Shown: positions 29,180 through 38,988, numbered from the stretch's first letter. The stretch: 64,000 bases of DNA from a candidate division KSB3 bacterium (GCA_002748425.1 PDSJ01000030.1:1-64000), one strand, 5' to 3'. Numbers and translations are program-made. The notes: generated from the sequence alone by a model not told the origin.

Positions 29180-30283
29180 CTAGTGAAACAAGCTGTTCAG
29201 CAAGCCTTTTTTCTTTTGCAAGACATCGTCACCCCGAATTTCCGCAAAGCGTCGTAGCAGCTCTTCTTCCTCTTCATGTAAATCAACAGGCGTGACCACT
29301 GTCACTTGGACATATTCATTTCCGCGGCCGTAGCCTCGCAGAGAGGGAATGCCGGCTTCCGGAATCTTAAAGACCTTTCCGGTCTGAGTTCCGCGCGGGA
29401 TCGTCAATGTCTGACGGACTTCCAAACCGGGCACCTCGATCTCGGCTCCCAGGGCTGCCTGGGTAAAAGAAATTTTGGCTTCGCAGTAGACGTCCTCCCC
29501 GTCTCGCCTGAAGATTTCATCCTGTTCAACTCCGATAAATACGTACAGGTCACCGGAAGGCCCTCCCCGCAAGCCGCCTTCGCCTTCGCCCTGCAAACGC
29601 AGACGTGCTCCGGTGTCGACGCCGGCTGGAATTTTCACAGAAAGGGTTTTTTGACGACTGGCTTTACCGGCCCCATGACACTCGCGGCAAGGCGTTTCGA
29701 TAACGGTTCCGCTCCCCTGACAGCGGCTGCATGTCGTGCTGATGGTAAAAAATCCTTGTGATCTTGCCACCTGACCGCGTCCCTGACAAGTCGGGCACGT
29801 GGTGCGAGACGTACCTGGTTCTGCACCTTCGCCGTTACAAAGAGAGCAGGTTTCCAACTTTTCCACTTCGATTTCTTTTGTGACGCCGAACACAGCCTCT
29901 TTAAAGCTAATGCGCATGTTGTAGCGCAAATCGGCGCCCGGCTGCGGGCCGCTGCGTCTACGGCTCGAGGACGAACCGAAGATATCCCCGAAACCAAAAA
30001 TGTCTCCAAAGCTGCTGAAAATATCCTCAAAACCCCTGAAACCGCTAAAGCCGGTACTTTTCAATCCCTCATGCCCGTACTGATCGTAGAGGTTTCGTTT
30101 TTCTGAATTTGAGAGCACCTCATAGGCTTCAGCCGCTTCTTTAAATTTTTCTTCGGCGTCAGAGCTCCCCTGATTGCGGTCAGGGTGATATTTCAGCGCC
30201 AATTTCCGATAGGCTTTTTTGAGGTCGTCCGCTGTCGCATCCCGATGAACGCCCAGAACTTCATAATAATCGCGTTTTGTCAT
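29180..30283 (-). CDS. dnaJ: Chaperone protein DnaJ
   Basis: 367 residues. J domain with HPD in YHPDRNQ, a short G/F-rich region ([22 protein letters not shown] in part), four zinc-finger repeats [24 protein letters not shown] and CRECHGAG, and the C-terminal peptide-binding domain. It stimulates DnaK ATP hydrolysis in protein folding. dnaK and grpE are not adjacent, so it is a stand-alone locus. Confidence 0.96.
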   Translation of the reverse strand: MTKRDYYEVLGVHRDATADDLKKAYRKLALKYHPDRNQGSSDAEEKFKEAAEAYEVLSNSEKRNLYDQYGHEGLKSTGFSGFRGFEDIFSSFGDIFGFGDIFGSSSSRRRSGPQPGADLRYNMRISFKEAVFGVTKEIEVEKLETCSLCNGEGAEPGTSRTTCPTCQGRGQVARSQGFFTISTTCSRCQGSGTVIETPCRECHGAGKASRQKTLSVKIPAGVDTGARLRLQGEGEGGLRGGPSGDLYVFIGVEQDEIFRRDGEDVYCEAKISFTQAALGAEIEVPGLEVRQTLTIPRGTQTGKVFKIPEAGIPSLRGYGRGNEYVQVTVVTPVDLHEEEEELLRRFAEIRGDDVLQKKKGLLNSLFH

Positions 30284-30553
30284 GGCTATATGTAACGTAG
30301 CAAGTCTGTGAATGATTTAAAAAAAGCCGTAATGCTTAAAAGAACACAACGGTATGCTGACGGTATCAGGCAAATGTCTGCAACAAGCAACCAAGATCTG
30401 AAAAAGGGCACTTTTGTCAAATGAAAAGCGAGACAGAAAATAAAAAGTAAGGTCTTGAATGCGCATTGCCGGAATACGCGATGAGCACGATTTGTGGCAA
30501 GCAACCCACTGCCTGAAATCGTCCGGGATTCGCGACTCAGAGGGGCTTCACGT

Positions 30554-31657
30554 TCACGCGCATTCGTTCATAATTTCGATATAGCCCTTTGCCTTGAGCA
30601 GTTCTGCTCCCAGAATGGCGCCACCAGCCGCACCGCGGACGGTATTGTGGGAGAGAGCCACAAAACGAATATCGAAGACCGGGCATTCCCGCAGACGCCC
30701 GACGCTGACAGCCATGCCCTTATCAGCGTCGCGATCCCGGCGGGGCTGCGGACGGTCGGCTTCCCGGCGATAGATAATCGGCTGTCTGGGCGCAAAAGGC
30801 AAATCCAAGTCCTGCGGCTCGCCCCTGAAGTCAGCCCAGATGTCTCGAATTTCGGCCATTGAAGGTTTCTGCTCCTTGAATTTCAGGCTGACACAGGCAG
30901 TATGGCCGTCGATCACCGCGATGCGGTTGCAATGAGCCGAGATCTTGATCGATGCGTTGTCAACGATCTTCCCGTCTGCAATGGTGCCGAGGATTTTCAG
31001 CGGTTCGAGTTCTGATTTTTCTTCTTCGCCTTTAATCAGCGGTACGATATTGTCAAGCATATCCAGCGAGGAGCAGCCCGGATAGCCGGCTCCGGAAACG
31101 GCCTGCAGCGTGGTCACAATCATGCTGTCCACAGGGTACCCGGCTTTTATCAGCGCATAAACCGGAGTCATGTAGCTTTGCAGACTGCAATTCGGTTTGA
31201 CCGAGATCAAGCCTGTGCTCCAGCCGCGATGTTTGCGCTGAATGTTGATGATATTGACATGATCAGAATTAATCTCAGGAATCAGCATCGGCACGTCAGG
31301 AGTATGACGATGAGCTGAGTTGTTCGACACCACCGGAAAACCGGCCCCAGCATAGGCTTCCTCCAGATCGCGAACCGCCTGCTTATCCAGCTCTACTGCC
31401 GAGAACAGGATTTGACATTTGCCTTGAGCCTCTTCAATATTATTAGCATTGCCCACGGTCAGCTCTGCCACGCTTTGCGGTATCTCCTTCTTCATCACCC
31501 AGCGTCCTGCCACGGCTTCAGTGTAGGACTTGCCAGCCGAACGCGGAGACGCCGCAACATAGCTCACTTCAAACCAGGGATGACTCTCCAGTAATTGGAT
31601 GTAATTCTGTCCAACCATGCCGGTTGCGCCTAATACACCAACGCCCATTTTTTTCAT
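30554..31657 (-). CDS. asd: Aspartate-semialdehyde dehydrogenase, archaeal/fungal-type
   Basis: 367 residues. The NADP-binding GVLGATGMVGQNYI is at the N-terminus, SNNSAHRH follows, and the catalytic Cys is in SVKPNCSLQSY; QAVSGAGYPG and ISAHCNRIAVIDGH complete the active site. The motif set matches the archaeal/fungal clade rather than the E. coli Asd clade. It reduces aspartyl phosphate to the semialdehyde for Lys, Met, Thr and diaminopimelate synthesis. GGAGGATCTT lies directly before the ATG. Confidence 0.94.
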   Translation of the reverse strand: MKKMGVGVLGATGMVGQNYIQLLESHPWFEVSYVAASPRSAGKSYTEAVAGRWVMKKEIPQSVAELTVGNANNIEEAQGKCQILFSAVELDKQAVRDLEEAYAGAGFPVVSNNSAHRHTPDVPMLIPEINSDHVNIINIQRKHRGWSTGLISVKPNCSLQSYMTPVYALIKAGYPVDSMIVTTLQAVSGAGYPGCSSLDMLDNIVPLIKGEEEKSELEPLKILGTIADGKIVDNASIKISAHCNRIAVIDGHTACVSLKFKEQKPSMAEIRDIWADFRGEPQDLDLPFAPRQPIIYRREADRPQPRRDRDADKGMAVSVGRLRECPVFDIRFVALSHNTVRGAAGGAILGAELLKAKGYIEIMNECA

Positions 31658-32073
31658 AAGATCCTCCGAATGATTTTTTATGCTGTGCTGTCAGCACAGT
31701 TTGCGCATAGCGATGCGTCTATGCGTTCCAGATATTATCGTCACGATGAAAAGACGTGTTTACGTCAAAATCAGGAACACAGGGTCTGTCAATAATTTTT
31801 TCAGGAAATCTCAAAGGTGCAGAACCTGCAGAGATGACGGAAGAACGCCAGAATGAAAAATGTGCGGCAGAATTCTGCAAGGCAGCTTAACACGCTCAGA
31901 ATTCAGGATTGAGACAAGAAGGTCAGAGTCCTGAACGGCAGTCAAAAGGCAATATGTCAAGTTTTAAAACTTGACATATTTAGAGCAGCTGATTCTATAC
32001 CCCCTCAATTCTTTCTCAGAGACACAAACAGGCCACGCATGATAAGCGGCGTGAGAAGCGCAAAAGGGGCGTT
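31658..32073. other. Intergenic region between asd and the livG remnant
   Basis: No gene is supported. It holds a 7-bp inverted repeat (CTGTGCT-GTC-AGCACAG, 31683-31699) just before asd and the 30-bp perfect palindrome at 31951-31980. A rightward promoter (TTGACA 31971-31976, -10 near 31994-32001) is possible. Confidence 0.4.
31951..31980. promoter_or_regulatory. Perfect 30-bp palindrome with divergent -35-like boxes
   Basis: The half AATATGTCAAGTTTT is followed directly by its exact reverse complement. Each arm contains TTGACA in opposite orientation. No T-run follows. It may be an operator or promoter once serving the liv genes. Confidence 0.55.
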
Positions 32074-32407
32074 GTGGAATCTGCATTACTTCGCGTACAA
32101 GGGGCATCAAAAACGTTTGGCGGTATTACGGCTCTGGAAGATTATAACGTTACGATACACTCCGGTTTTTCATACGTCTGCTTTCAGGCAAGCTGAACAA
32201 CTCATGAGCCGGAACGTGCATGAAGTTCTGGAATTACTTGATTTGCAAAGTGTTCGGCATGAACCGGCAGCGGGAATGAATCCCCACGAATCCGAACAGC
32301 TTGTAAATATCATTCGGGATATTCACGAGCAATACCAATTGGCAATTTTCCTTATTGATTTTGTGAATCGTATGGATGCCCAGGGCTGGCGCTATGCGAC
32401 ACGCTAA
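32074..32407 (+). pseudogene. livG: livG remnant (ABC transporter ATPase, internally deleted)
   Basis: From a GTG at 32074, after AAGGGG, one frame reads LLRVQGASKTFGGITALEDY and NVTIHSG, the N-terminus of a LivG ATPase, then leaves the family just where Walker A should start and stops. A second frame continues with AEQLMSRNVHEVLELLDLQ, the helical-domain region, then jumps to AAGMNPHESEQLVNIIRDIH, the segment right after Walker B. Walker A, the Q-loop, the ABC signature and Walker B are all gone. It cannot encode an ATPase. Its end overlaps the asparaginase start. Confidence 0.8.
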
Positions 32408-33398
32408 TCGAGGGGAGATCCTGCTCTTCTTTACAGGTGGTACGATTTGCATGCGTCCACGGGACGGCACACATGATGTCATCCCGAGCGGCGATTTTCA
32501 GCGCTTTTTCGACGAAGTCAGCCCTCATATTCGTGAGGTGACTCTGCGGCCGATTTTGTGGTCTGATCTCCCAAGTCCGCATATGACCCCAGGCCGCATG
32601 TTTCGCCTGGCTAAAGACGTGGAATCTGCGTTGGAAGCCCCTGAAACGCTGGGGGCCGTCATTATTCACGGGACCGATGTTCTGGTTGAATCGGCCTTTA
32701 TGGCAGATATCATTCTTGCAAGCACAAAGCCCGTTATCTATACCGGATCGATGCGCTATTTCAGTGAATCCGGTTACGACGGCGTGCGAAATCTGTTGAA
32801 CAGCATCAAGGCCTGTCTGCTCCCGCTCCCGCCTGAAGCCGGGGTGGTGTTGCTGATGACGGATCGCCTCTTTGCAGCCCGCGACGTTATTAAAGTGAAC
32901 GCGCTGAATATCGACGCCTTTGATGCCCCTGAAAGCGGTCCTGTCGGTCATATTGCCGGAGAGGACGTTGTCTTAAGTTCCTGTCGGAGAGGCGGTTATG
33001 CTCTTCCGCGACCACGTATCCGCACCGAAACGCTCGAAGAAAATGTCCCGGTGCTGACCTGCTATACAGGTATGGATGGCAGCCTTATCGAATATCTGCA
33101 TCGACAGAAGAAGATTGCGGGCCTGGTTGTTGAAGGATTTGGGGCAGGCAATGTCCCGCCAATGCTTGTTCCGGCCCTGGAAAAACTGATCGACGACCAT
33201 ATTCCGGTTGTGCTGACAACGCAATGTCATCAGGGCGGAGTGTGGCCGATTTATGCCTATCCCGGAGGCGCTGCGGACCTTCGGAAAAAGGGTGTCCTCC
33301 TGGGAGGACGACTCTCCGCTGCAAAAGCGAGAATTCAATTAATGGCTGCCCTGGGAGCAAAACTGCCTCGTGAGTCGCTAAGCGCTCTTTACCGCTGA
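32394..33398 (+). CDS. Asparaginase family amidohydrolase
   Basis: 334 residues from ATG 32394. The first catalytic Thr is in FFTGGTICM and the second Thr-Asp pair in IIHGTDVLVESA, which keeps HGTD but replaces the usual following TMEET. RLFAARDVIKVNALNIDAF contains the conserved ARxxxK region. Later, VVEGFGAGNVP and TTQCHQGGV match the C-terminal domain. It likely hydrolyses asparagine or a related amide to the acid and ammonia. No signal peptide is seen, so cytoplasmic. It is just upstream of asnS. Confidence 0.86.
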   Translation: MRHANRGEILLFFTGGTICMRPRDGTHDVIPSGDFQRFFDEVSPHIREVTLRPILWSDLPSPHMTPGRMFRLAKDVESALEAPETLGAVIIHGTDVLVESAFMADIILASTKPVIYTGSMRYFSESGYDGVRNLLNSIKACLLPLPPEAGVVLLMTDRLFAARDVIKVNALNIDAFDAPESGPVGHIAGEDVVLSSCRRGGYALPRPRIRTETLEENVPVLTCYTGMDGSLIEYLHRQKKIAGLVVEGFGAGNVPPMLVPALEKLIDDHIPVVLTTQCHQGGVWPIYAYPGGAADLRKKGVLLGGRLSAAKARIQLMAALGAKLPRESLSALYR

Positions 33399-33484
33399 GC
33401 GGACAAACGCAGTCCCTCAGGCATTATGACAATATTATACTATGAATCTATGATGACGACACTGATACTGTTGTCAGGAGGGGA

Positions 33485-34876
33485 ATGATGACTACGCGCA
33501 TGAGGGTGAAGGACGCGCTCAACAGCAGTGCTGCAATTGAGCAGTTGACGATGAAAGGCTGGGTTCGTACAAAACGGGATGCCAAAGGCTTTACTTTTCT
33601 CGAAATCAACGACGGGTCCTGTCTGAAAAACATTCAGATTATCGTCGATGAGCACATTGAAGGTTTCGACGTCATGAAACAGATCCACACCGGAGCTTCG
33701 GTTGCCGTCAAAGGCGCATTGGTGGACTCTCCCGGCAAAGGACAACGCTGGGAAATGCGGGCGAACGGTCTCGAATTGATCGGCCCGGCGGATCCTGCAA
33801 GCTATCCGTTACAGAAAAAGCGCCACTCTGATGAATTTCTGCGGGGCATCGCCCATCTTCGACCGCGTACCAACAAATACGGAGCGATGTTTCGCATTCG
33901 TTCCGAAAGTTCGTTTGCCGTTCATCAGTTTTTTCATGAACGCGGCTTTGTATACGTGCATACGCCGATTGTGACCGGGTCGGATTGTGAAGGTGCGGGC
34001 GAGATGTTCCGGGTGACAACGCTGCCACCGAATGTTGCTGCGTCAGAGGACGGTCAAACGATCTTTGAGAAGGACTTTTTTGGGAAAGAGGCCAATCTGA
34101 CGGTTTCCGGTCAGTTGGATGTGGAATCCTATGCGTGTTCGCTGGATCGAGTCTATACGTTTGGGCCGACGTTTCGGGCTGAGAATTCGAATACCCCGCG
34201 CCATGCTTCAGAATTCTGGATGATCGAGCCAGAAGCTGCGTTTGCTGATCTGGATGATAATATGGCCCTGGGCGAGGAGATGGTACGCTATCTCACGGGG
34301 TATATTATGGAAAAATGCGCGGACGATATCGAACTCTTTGCCAAATTTGTCGATAAGAGTCTGATGGGAGTGCTGACCAACATTGTAGAGTCCGATTTCG
34401 TGCGGCTGCCCTATCGTGAGGCGATTGAAATTCTCAAGAAATCAGGGCGGAAATTCGATTATCCGACGGAATTCGGGACCGATCTGCAAACCGAGCATGA
34501 GCGCTTTCTCTGTGAAACACATTTCAAGAAACCGGTCATTATTTATAATTACCCGAAAAGTATCAAACCCTTTTATATGCGCATCAACGACGATGATGAG
34601 ACGGTGGCAGCGATGGACGTGCTGGTCCCGAAAGTCGGCGAGCTGATTGGCGGCGGCCAGCGCGAAGAGCGTCTGGATGTGCTGCAGCAGCGGATGCAGG
34701 CCCTGGGCATGGACGACGCGCCTTATTGGTGGTATCTCGATCTGCGGCGTTTCGGCACAGTGCCGCATTCCGGCTTTGGCCTGGGATTCGAGCGCTTCCT
34801 GATGATGGTCACCGGCGTCGCTAATATCCGTGACGTGATCCCTTTTCCCAGAACGCCGAAAAACCTGGAGTTCTAG
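33485..34876 (+). CDS. asnS: Asparaginyl-tRNA synthetase
   Basis: 463 residues, class IIb. N-terminal OB fold (MKGWVRTKRDAKGFTFLEIND in part), motif 2 region with TFRAENSNTPRHASEFWMIEPE (quoted in part: FRAENSNTPRH), and motif 3 GFGLGFERFLMMVTG. The residue pattern fits AsnRS rather than AspRS. It charges tRNA-Asn directly. AGGAGGGG precedes paired ATGs at 33485 and 33488; the second has the better spacing. Confidence 0.95.
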   Translation: MMTTRMRVKDALNSSAAIEQLTMKGWVRTKRDAKGFTFLEINDGSCLKNIQIIVDEHIEGFDVMKQIHTGASVAVKGALVDSPGKGQRWEMRANGLELIGPADPASYPLQKKRHSDEFLRGIAHLRPRTNKYGAMFRIRSESSFAVHQFFHERGFVYVHTPIVTGSDCEGAGEMFRVTTLPPNVAASEDGQTIFEKDFFGKEANLTVSGQLDVESYACSLDRVYTFGPTFRAENSNTPRHASEFWMIEPEAAFADLDDNMALGEEMVRYLTGYIMEKCADDIELFAKFVDKSLMGVLTNIVESDFVRLPYREAIEILKKSGRKFDYPTEFGTDLQTEHERFLCETHFKKPVIIYNYPKSIKPFYMRINDDDETVAAMDVLVPKVGELIGGGQREERLDVLQQRMQALGMDDAPYWWYLDLRRFGTVPHSGFGLGFERFLMMVTGVANIRDVIPFPRTPKNLEF

Positions 34877-35336
34877 CAGCACACAGCCCGGTGAGCGGAC
34901 TGCTGCGCCTGCGTCATAAGATTGATTGTACACTAACTCCCTCAGTATGACAAGACGCGCGTAAGCAGCCGCTACCCCCGGGGGGCACATAATGCCCTCT
35001 ATCCCTCCTCTTTGCAGCTTAAAACCTCTGCAACATTTTTTAACAGCGATTTTCTCCATCTGATGAATGCAGAAGCCGGCTGTCCGCTCGCAGGCTTATG
35101 CAGCCTGCGTAACCCGCTATGGTGAAAAATTTTTCACCATGGCCTTGAGGCTATGCAAGATGAAGCTGAGGCAAAGCGTTTTGTAAAAAGTTGAAAAAAA
35201 ATATTGCCAAAATACTCAGAATGTAATCAACATGTACCCAAGATTATGAGTTATCCACTCAAAAATCTTGCTAGAGCATGTGTCGTAGGATTGTTAGGGG
35301 AGATATTCTTCAAACGTGTTTGCGGAGAGAGGCATT
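34877..35336. other. Intergenic region upstream of the sugar operon
   Basis: 460 bases without a supported gene. It holds a 22-bp perfect palindrome (35119-35140). GAGAGG just before 35337 is the ribosome-binding site of the SDR gene. Confidence 0.4.
35119..35140. promoter_or_regulatory. 22-bp palindrome, candidate operator
   Basis: ATGGTGAAAAA followed by its exact reverse complement. It lies about 200 bases before the SDR-dehydrogenase-PHP operon. No regulator gene is adjacent. Confidence 0.5.
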
Positions 35337-36152
35337 ATGGAATTACACATACAGGGACGGGTCGCGATTATCACTGGCGGAGCCGGAGGTTTCGGCAGCG
35401 CCATTGCAAAAGAGTACGCGAGAGAGGGAGTTCATACGGTCATTTCGGATATTGCTGCTGATGCTGCAGAGGCCTTAGCAGCATCGATTTCAGAAGAGTA
35501 TGAGGTGCAGAGTCTCGCCGTCAAAACCGATGTCACGAATCGGGATTCAGTCACGGCAATGGCGGCGGCGGCTATTAAAAAATGGGGACGAATCGATTAT
35601 TTAGTGAATAATGCCGGCCTGATTCAACGCCGTAACGTGATGGAGATTGATGACGCGTTCTGGGGCCGAATGATGACAATCAATTTACGGGGCGCAATTT
35701 ATGCCTCGCAGGCCTGTATCCCATACATGGCAGACCCCGCATACGGCGGAGAACGCTATGGCAGGATCGTGATGATGAGTTCCAGTTCCGCAGATCATGC
35801 GAGTGCAGGCATGGCCCTGTACAGCAGTACGAAAGCGGGGCTGGAAATGCTGGGGCAGGCGATTTCCAAAGAACACGGTTCACAGAATGTGTTCTCCATC
35901 TTTCCGCGTTTCGGCATTGCGCCGACAGCGGGCTGGGATTTTGTATCCTATGCCCAAAGTCTTGGCCTGGAATATCAGACCGGAGATCGTGACGACGCAA
36001 AACGAGCTGTTATCGAATATTATTCCGGGCAGATGCCGATTGGACGAGTCGGAACAAGCGAGGAGGTCGCCAGAGTCGTGGTGCTCTGCAGCTCTCCGCT
36101 CATGGATCCTTTTATCAATCAATCACTAAACGCCTGGTGGGGCAGAGGCTGA
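35337..36152 (+). CDS. Short-chain dehydrogenase/reductase (sugar-type)
   Basis: 271 residues from ATG 35337 (GAGAGG 5 bases upstream). NAD(P) motif TGGAGGFG, NNAG in YLVNNAGLI, catalytic Ser in MMSSSSADH and Tyr-Lys in YSSTKAG. Asp in ISDIAAD after the second strand suggests NAD preference. The C-terminus (INQSLNAWWGRG) diverges from the usual VDGG ending, as in sorbose/sorbitol-type members. Probably oxidises or reduces a sugar or polyol, together with the next two genes. Confidence 0.88.
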   Translation: MELHIQGRVAIITGGAGGFGSAIAKEYAREGVHTVISDIAADAAEALAASISEEYEVQSLAVKTDVTNRDSVTAMAAAAIKKWGRIDYLVNNAGLIQRRNVMEIDDAFWGRMMTINLRGAIYASQACIPYMADPAYGGERYGRIVMMSSSSADHASAGMALYSSTKAGLEMLGQAISKEHGSQNVFSIFPRFGIAPTAGWDFVSYAQSLGLEYQTGDRDDAKRAVIEYYSGQMPIGRVGTSEEVARVVVLCSSPLMDPFINQSLNAWWGRG

Positions 36153-36207
36153 GGATCGTCGATCTTCGATTGATGATCAGCGCTTGAGGGTTGTCGAACG
36201 GAGATGA

Positions 36208-37524
36208 ATGATTCGCGTGAACACGATGAAAACAACAGCGTTACGAATTTATGGCGAGAAAGACCTGCGCTTGGAGACATTTGATCTGCCTCCGATTCAG
36301 GACAATGAAATTCTCATTCAAATCATCAGCAACAGTATTTGCATGTCATCCCATAAAGCAGCCAAACAAGGGGCAAAACACAAACGTATCCCGAATGATG
36401 TGGCCGAACATCCCACGCTGCTGGGACATGAGTTTTCCGGACGCGTCGTTGAGGTCGGAGCAAAGTATAAAGGGACCTGGGAACCCGGACAATTATACGG
36501 GATTCAGCCTGCGACCAATTATCCTGACGGCCCGGTCGGCGTACTTTCTGCTCCAGGCTATTCCTATCAATATCTTGGGGGAAACGCAACCTATGCCATC
36601 GTGCCTGAAGATGTGCTGAAAATGGACTGCCTGCTGCCGTATTCCGGTAATGCCTTTTTCAAAGCCTCACTCGCTGAACCAATGTCATGCATTATCGGCG
36701 CTGTGAACGCGCAATATCACGTTCCGCCCGGAACTTACGAGCATCACATGGGAATTGTGGACGGCGGCAACATGGCGCTGTTGGCCGGCTGCGGCCCGAT
36801 GGGGCTGGGGATGATTGATTTCGCGCTGCACGGTCCGCGTCAGCCAAAACTGCTGATGGTGGTGGACATCGATTCTGCCAGAATTCAGCGGGCGCAAGAT
36901 CTGTACAGTGTGGAAGACGCTGCATCCAGAGGGGTCAGGCTTGTGTATGTGAATTCAGCGGTCGAGGATTTGCAGCAGACTGCCAAGAGCTTGACCGATG
37001 GAAAAATGATGGATGATGTTTTTGTGTTTGCGCCGATCCCGGTGGTCTTTGAACAGGGGCAGAGTATTCTGGGCTTTGAAGGCTCGCTGAATTTTTTTGC
37101 TGGTCCGACCGACACGTCTTTATCCGCCAGGCTGAACATTTACGACGTGCATTACAATTATCATAAAGTGCTGGGAACCTCGGGCGGCAACACAAATGAC
37201 ATGCGCCAGGCTCTTGAGCTGATGTCTGCCGGAAAGATCGATCCGTCGGTAATGGTGACGCATATCGGCGGCATCACAGCGGCGGCCGAGACGATCTTAG
37301 ATCTGCCGGAAATTCCAGGCGGAAAAAAATTATTGTACACGGAATTTGAGATTCCCTTGTTTGCGATTGCCGATGTTGAAAGATTGAGTATGGAGACTGA
37401 AGGACCACTGGGAGCACTGTATAAGGAACTGACACCGATTATTTCCGCTAACAAAGGACTGTGGTCGGCCGACGCTGAACACTGTCTGCTCGGCTTCCAC
37501 GATCGACTTGCCTACCGCAGCTAG
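36208..37524 (+). CDS. Medium-chain dehydrogenase, L-sorbose-1-phosphate reductase (SorE)-like
   Basis: 438 residues. The N-terminal GroES-like domain has NSICMSSHK and LLGHEFSGRVVEVG; the Rossmann domain has LLAGCGPMGLGMIDFAL followed by VVDIDSARI, indicating NAD binding. The family is longer than typical alcohol dehydrogenases, with an insertion before the cofactor domain, like SorE. The reaction is probably ketose-phosphate/hexitol-phosphate interconversion; substrate uncertain. A further in-frame ATG at 36226 is possible as start. It lies 55 bases after the SDR gene. Confidence 0.8.
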   Translation: MIRVNTMKTTALRIYGEKDLRLETFDLPPIQDNEILIQIISNSICMSSHKAAKQGAKHKRIPNDVAEHPTLLGHEFSGRVVEVGAKYKGTWEPGQLYGIQPATNYPDGPVGVLSAPGYSYQYLGGNATYAIVPEDVLKMDCLLPYSGNAFFKASLAEPMSCIIGAVNAQYHVPPGTYEHHMGIVDGGNMALLAGCGPMGLGMIDFALHGPRQPKLLMVVDIDSARIQRAQDLYSVEDAASRGVRLVYVNSAVEDLQQTAKSLTDGKMMDDVFVFAPIPVVFEQGQSILGFEGSLNFFAGPTDTSLSARLNIYDVHYNYHKVLGTSGGNTNDMRQALELMSAGKIDPSVMVTHIGGITAAAETILDLPEIPGGKKLLYTEFEIPLFAIADVERLSMETEGPLGALYKELTPIISANKGLWSADAEHCLLGFHDRLAYRS

Positions 37525-37632
37525 GGGGCAGATCTCATAAGCGCTTCAGGAATTGAACGTGAGGCAGGGGGTCTCCGTCCGAACTTGTTTCGACGCGTTC
37601 TCATCTCCAGTTCCTGGAGCCTTTTTGAAATA

Positions 37633-38877
37633 ATGCATGTAGGAACAACGATACAAAAGTTTTTCGGCTTGCTGCCGGATGAAGCGCAATTAGCTCAAGC
37701 GCCTCCTGCTGAAAGAGCCTTCACCAATCTGCATATTCATCTTCCTCCGAACTTCGGATCGATTCGCAGCATTGAGGAGGCGATTCAGCATGCTGCCGCT
37801 GAAAAGATCGTCGTGCTGGGATCAAGCAATTATTATGATCACAGCATCTATACGCCTTTTGCCGAAGCTGCTCTTCAGGCGGGAATCGTTCCGGTTTTCG
37901 GGATCGAAGTGCTGACGATGGATGAAGAGTTACGGGATGCGGGAACCTTGGTGAACGATCCGAAAAATCCGGGGAAATTTTATCTCTGTGGCAAAGGGCT
38001 GACCGCGTTCGATGCGATCGACGAGGACGCGCTCCCCATCTGGAACACGATTCGTCAGGGAGATCGTTGTCGCATTGAAGCGATGATCGCAGCATTGAAT
38101 GCTGTTGAAACTCTGCAGGACCGGAATATCTGTTTACGCTATGATGCTGTTGCTCAAAAAATCGCTGAAGAAAAACAGCTACCGGCAGCAACGGTCTTTC
38201 TCCAGGAGCGTCATCTGGCTCAAGCCTTACAGTCAGCGATCTTCGAATGCGTGACGCCTGCAGAACGCCGGAAATTTTTACAGCGGCTCTATCAGACGGA
38301 AGGAGAGTTTGAGACAGAACAGCTGGTAACCGTCCAAAATGAATTGCGGACGCATCTTTTGAAGCAAGGCAAAGCTGCATACGTTGAAGAGGCGTACATT
38401 AGTCCGGACGAGGCGGCAAGACTCATCGCTGGTCTGGGAGGGTATGTCTCGTATCCGATTCTGATTGACGGCGCAGCGACGATTTCACCCTTTGAAGGAC
38501 CGCCGGAAGCCTTGGTCGAACATTTGCTGGAACGGCAGATCGGCGCAGTAGAATTTATTCCGACGCGCAATGACATTGCTATCTTGAGCGGCTATGTGAA
38601 AGTGCTGCTCGACGAAGGATTTGTGATCGGATCTGGAACTGAACATAACGATGCCGTCTGGCTGCCGCTCCTGCCCGCGTGTAGGCAAAAGACGCCCTTA
38701 ACGCCTGAACTGCTGGAAGTTTTCTGGAAAGGAGCCTGTGTGGCGGTCGCACACCAATACTTGGGGGCCAAAGGGCAAAGCGGTTTTCACTTTTTAGCAG
38801 ATCGCGCTGAACGGATTGCGCAGATCGAGAGACTCAGTCAGCTCGGAGCGAAAGTCATCGGAGCCTTGAAGAACTAA
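37633..38877 (+). CDS. PHP-like metal-dependent hydrolase in sugar operon
   Basis: 414 residues from ATG 37633. NLHIHL near residue 32 gives the HxH of PHP domains, then VPVFGIEV contributes the metal-binding Glu, and near the end GSGTEHNDAVW matches the final His site. The second motif (normally TDH) reads SSNYYDHSIY, so the site is altered. A long helical insertion separates the halves. PHP enzymes are often phosphoesterases; here it might dephosphorylate or isomerise a sugar phosphate. The function is unassigned; the context is sugar catabolism. Confidence 0.65.
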   Translation: MHVGTTIQKFFGLLPDEAQLAQAPPAERAFTNLHIHLPPNFGSIRSIEEAIQHAAAEKIVVLGSSNYYDHSIYTPFAEAALQAGIVPVFGIEVLTMDEELRDAGTLVNDPKNPGKFYLCGKGLTAFDAIDEDALPIWNTIRQGDRCRIEAMIAALNAVETLQDRNICLRYDAVAQKIAEEKQLPAATVFLQERHLAQALQSAIFECVTPAERRKFLQRLYQTEGEFETEQLVTVQNELRTHLLKQGKAAYVEEAYISPDEAARLIAGLGGYVSYPILIDGAATISPFEGPPEALVEHLLERQIGAVEFIPTRNDIAILSGYVKVLLDEGFVIGSGTEHNDAVWLPLLPACRQKTPLTPELLEVFWKGACVAVAHQYLGAKGQSGFHFLADRAERIAQIERLSQLGAKVIGALKN

Positions 38878-38900
38878 GCGTATAGTGGAAGGGCTTGCCG

Positions 38901-38936
38901 GCCCCGGCAGATGCTCAAAAGCTGTCGGGGCTTTTT
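38901..38936 (+). terminator. Rho-independent terminator of the sugar operon
   Basis: GCCCCGGCAG (38901-38910) pairs with CTGTCGGGGC (38922-38931) with one G-U pair, then TTTTT. It follows the PHP-like gene by 23 bases. Confidence 0.88.
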
Positions 38937-38988
38937 GAGGCAGGCGGCGCGTGAGCTTTCTGTTGTTTTCGTGTGTTCCGTGCGCTGC

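Noticed and set aside
30554..31657. asd as a gene disturbed in its 3' region by the overlapping plus-strand frame at 30494-30862
   Set aside because: The asd frame continues with the expected C-terminus; the plus-strand frame is a shadow.
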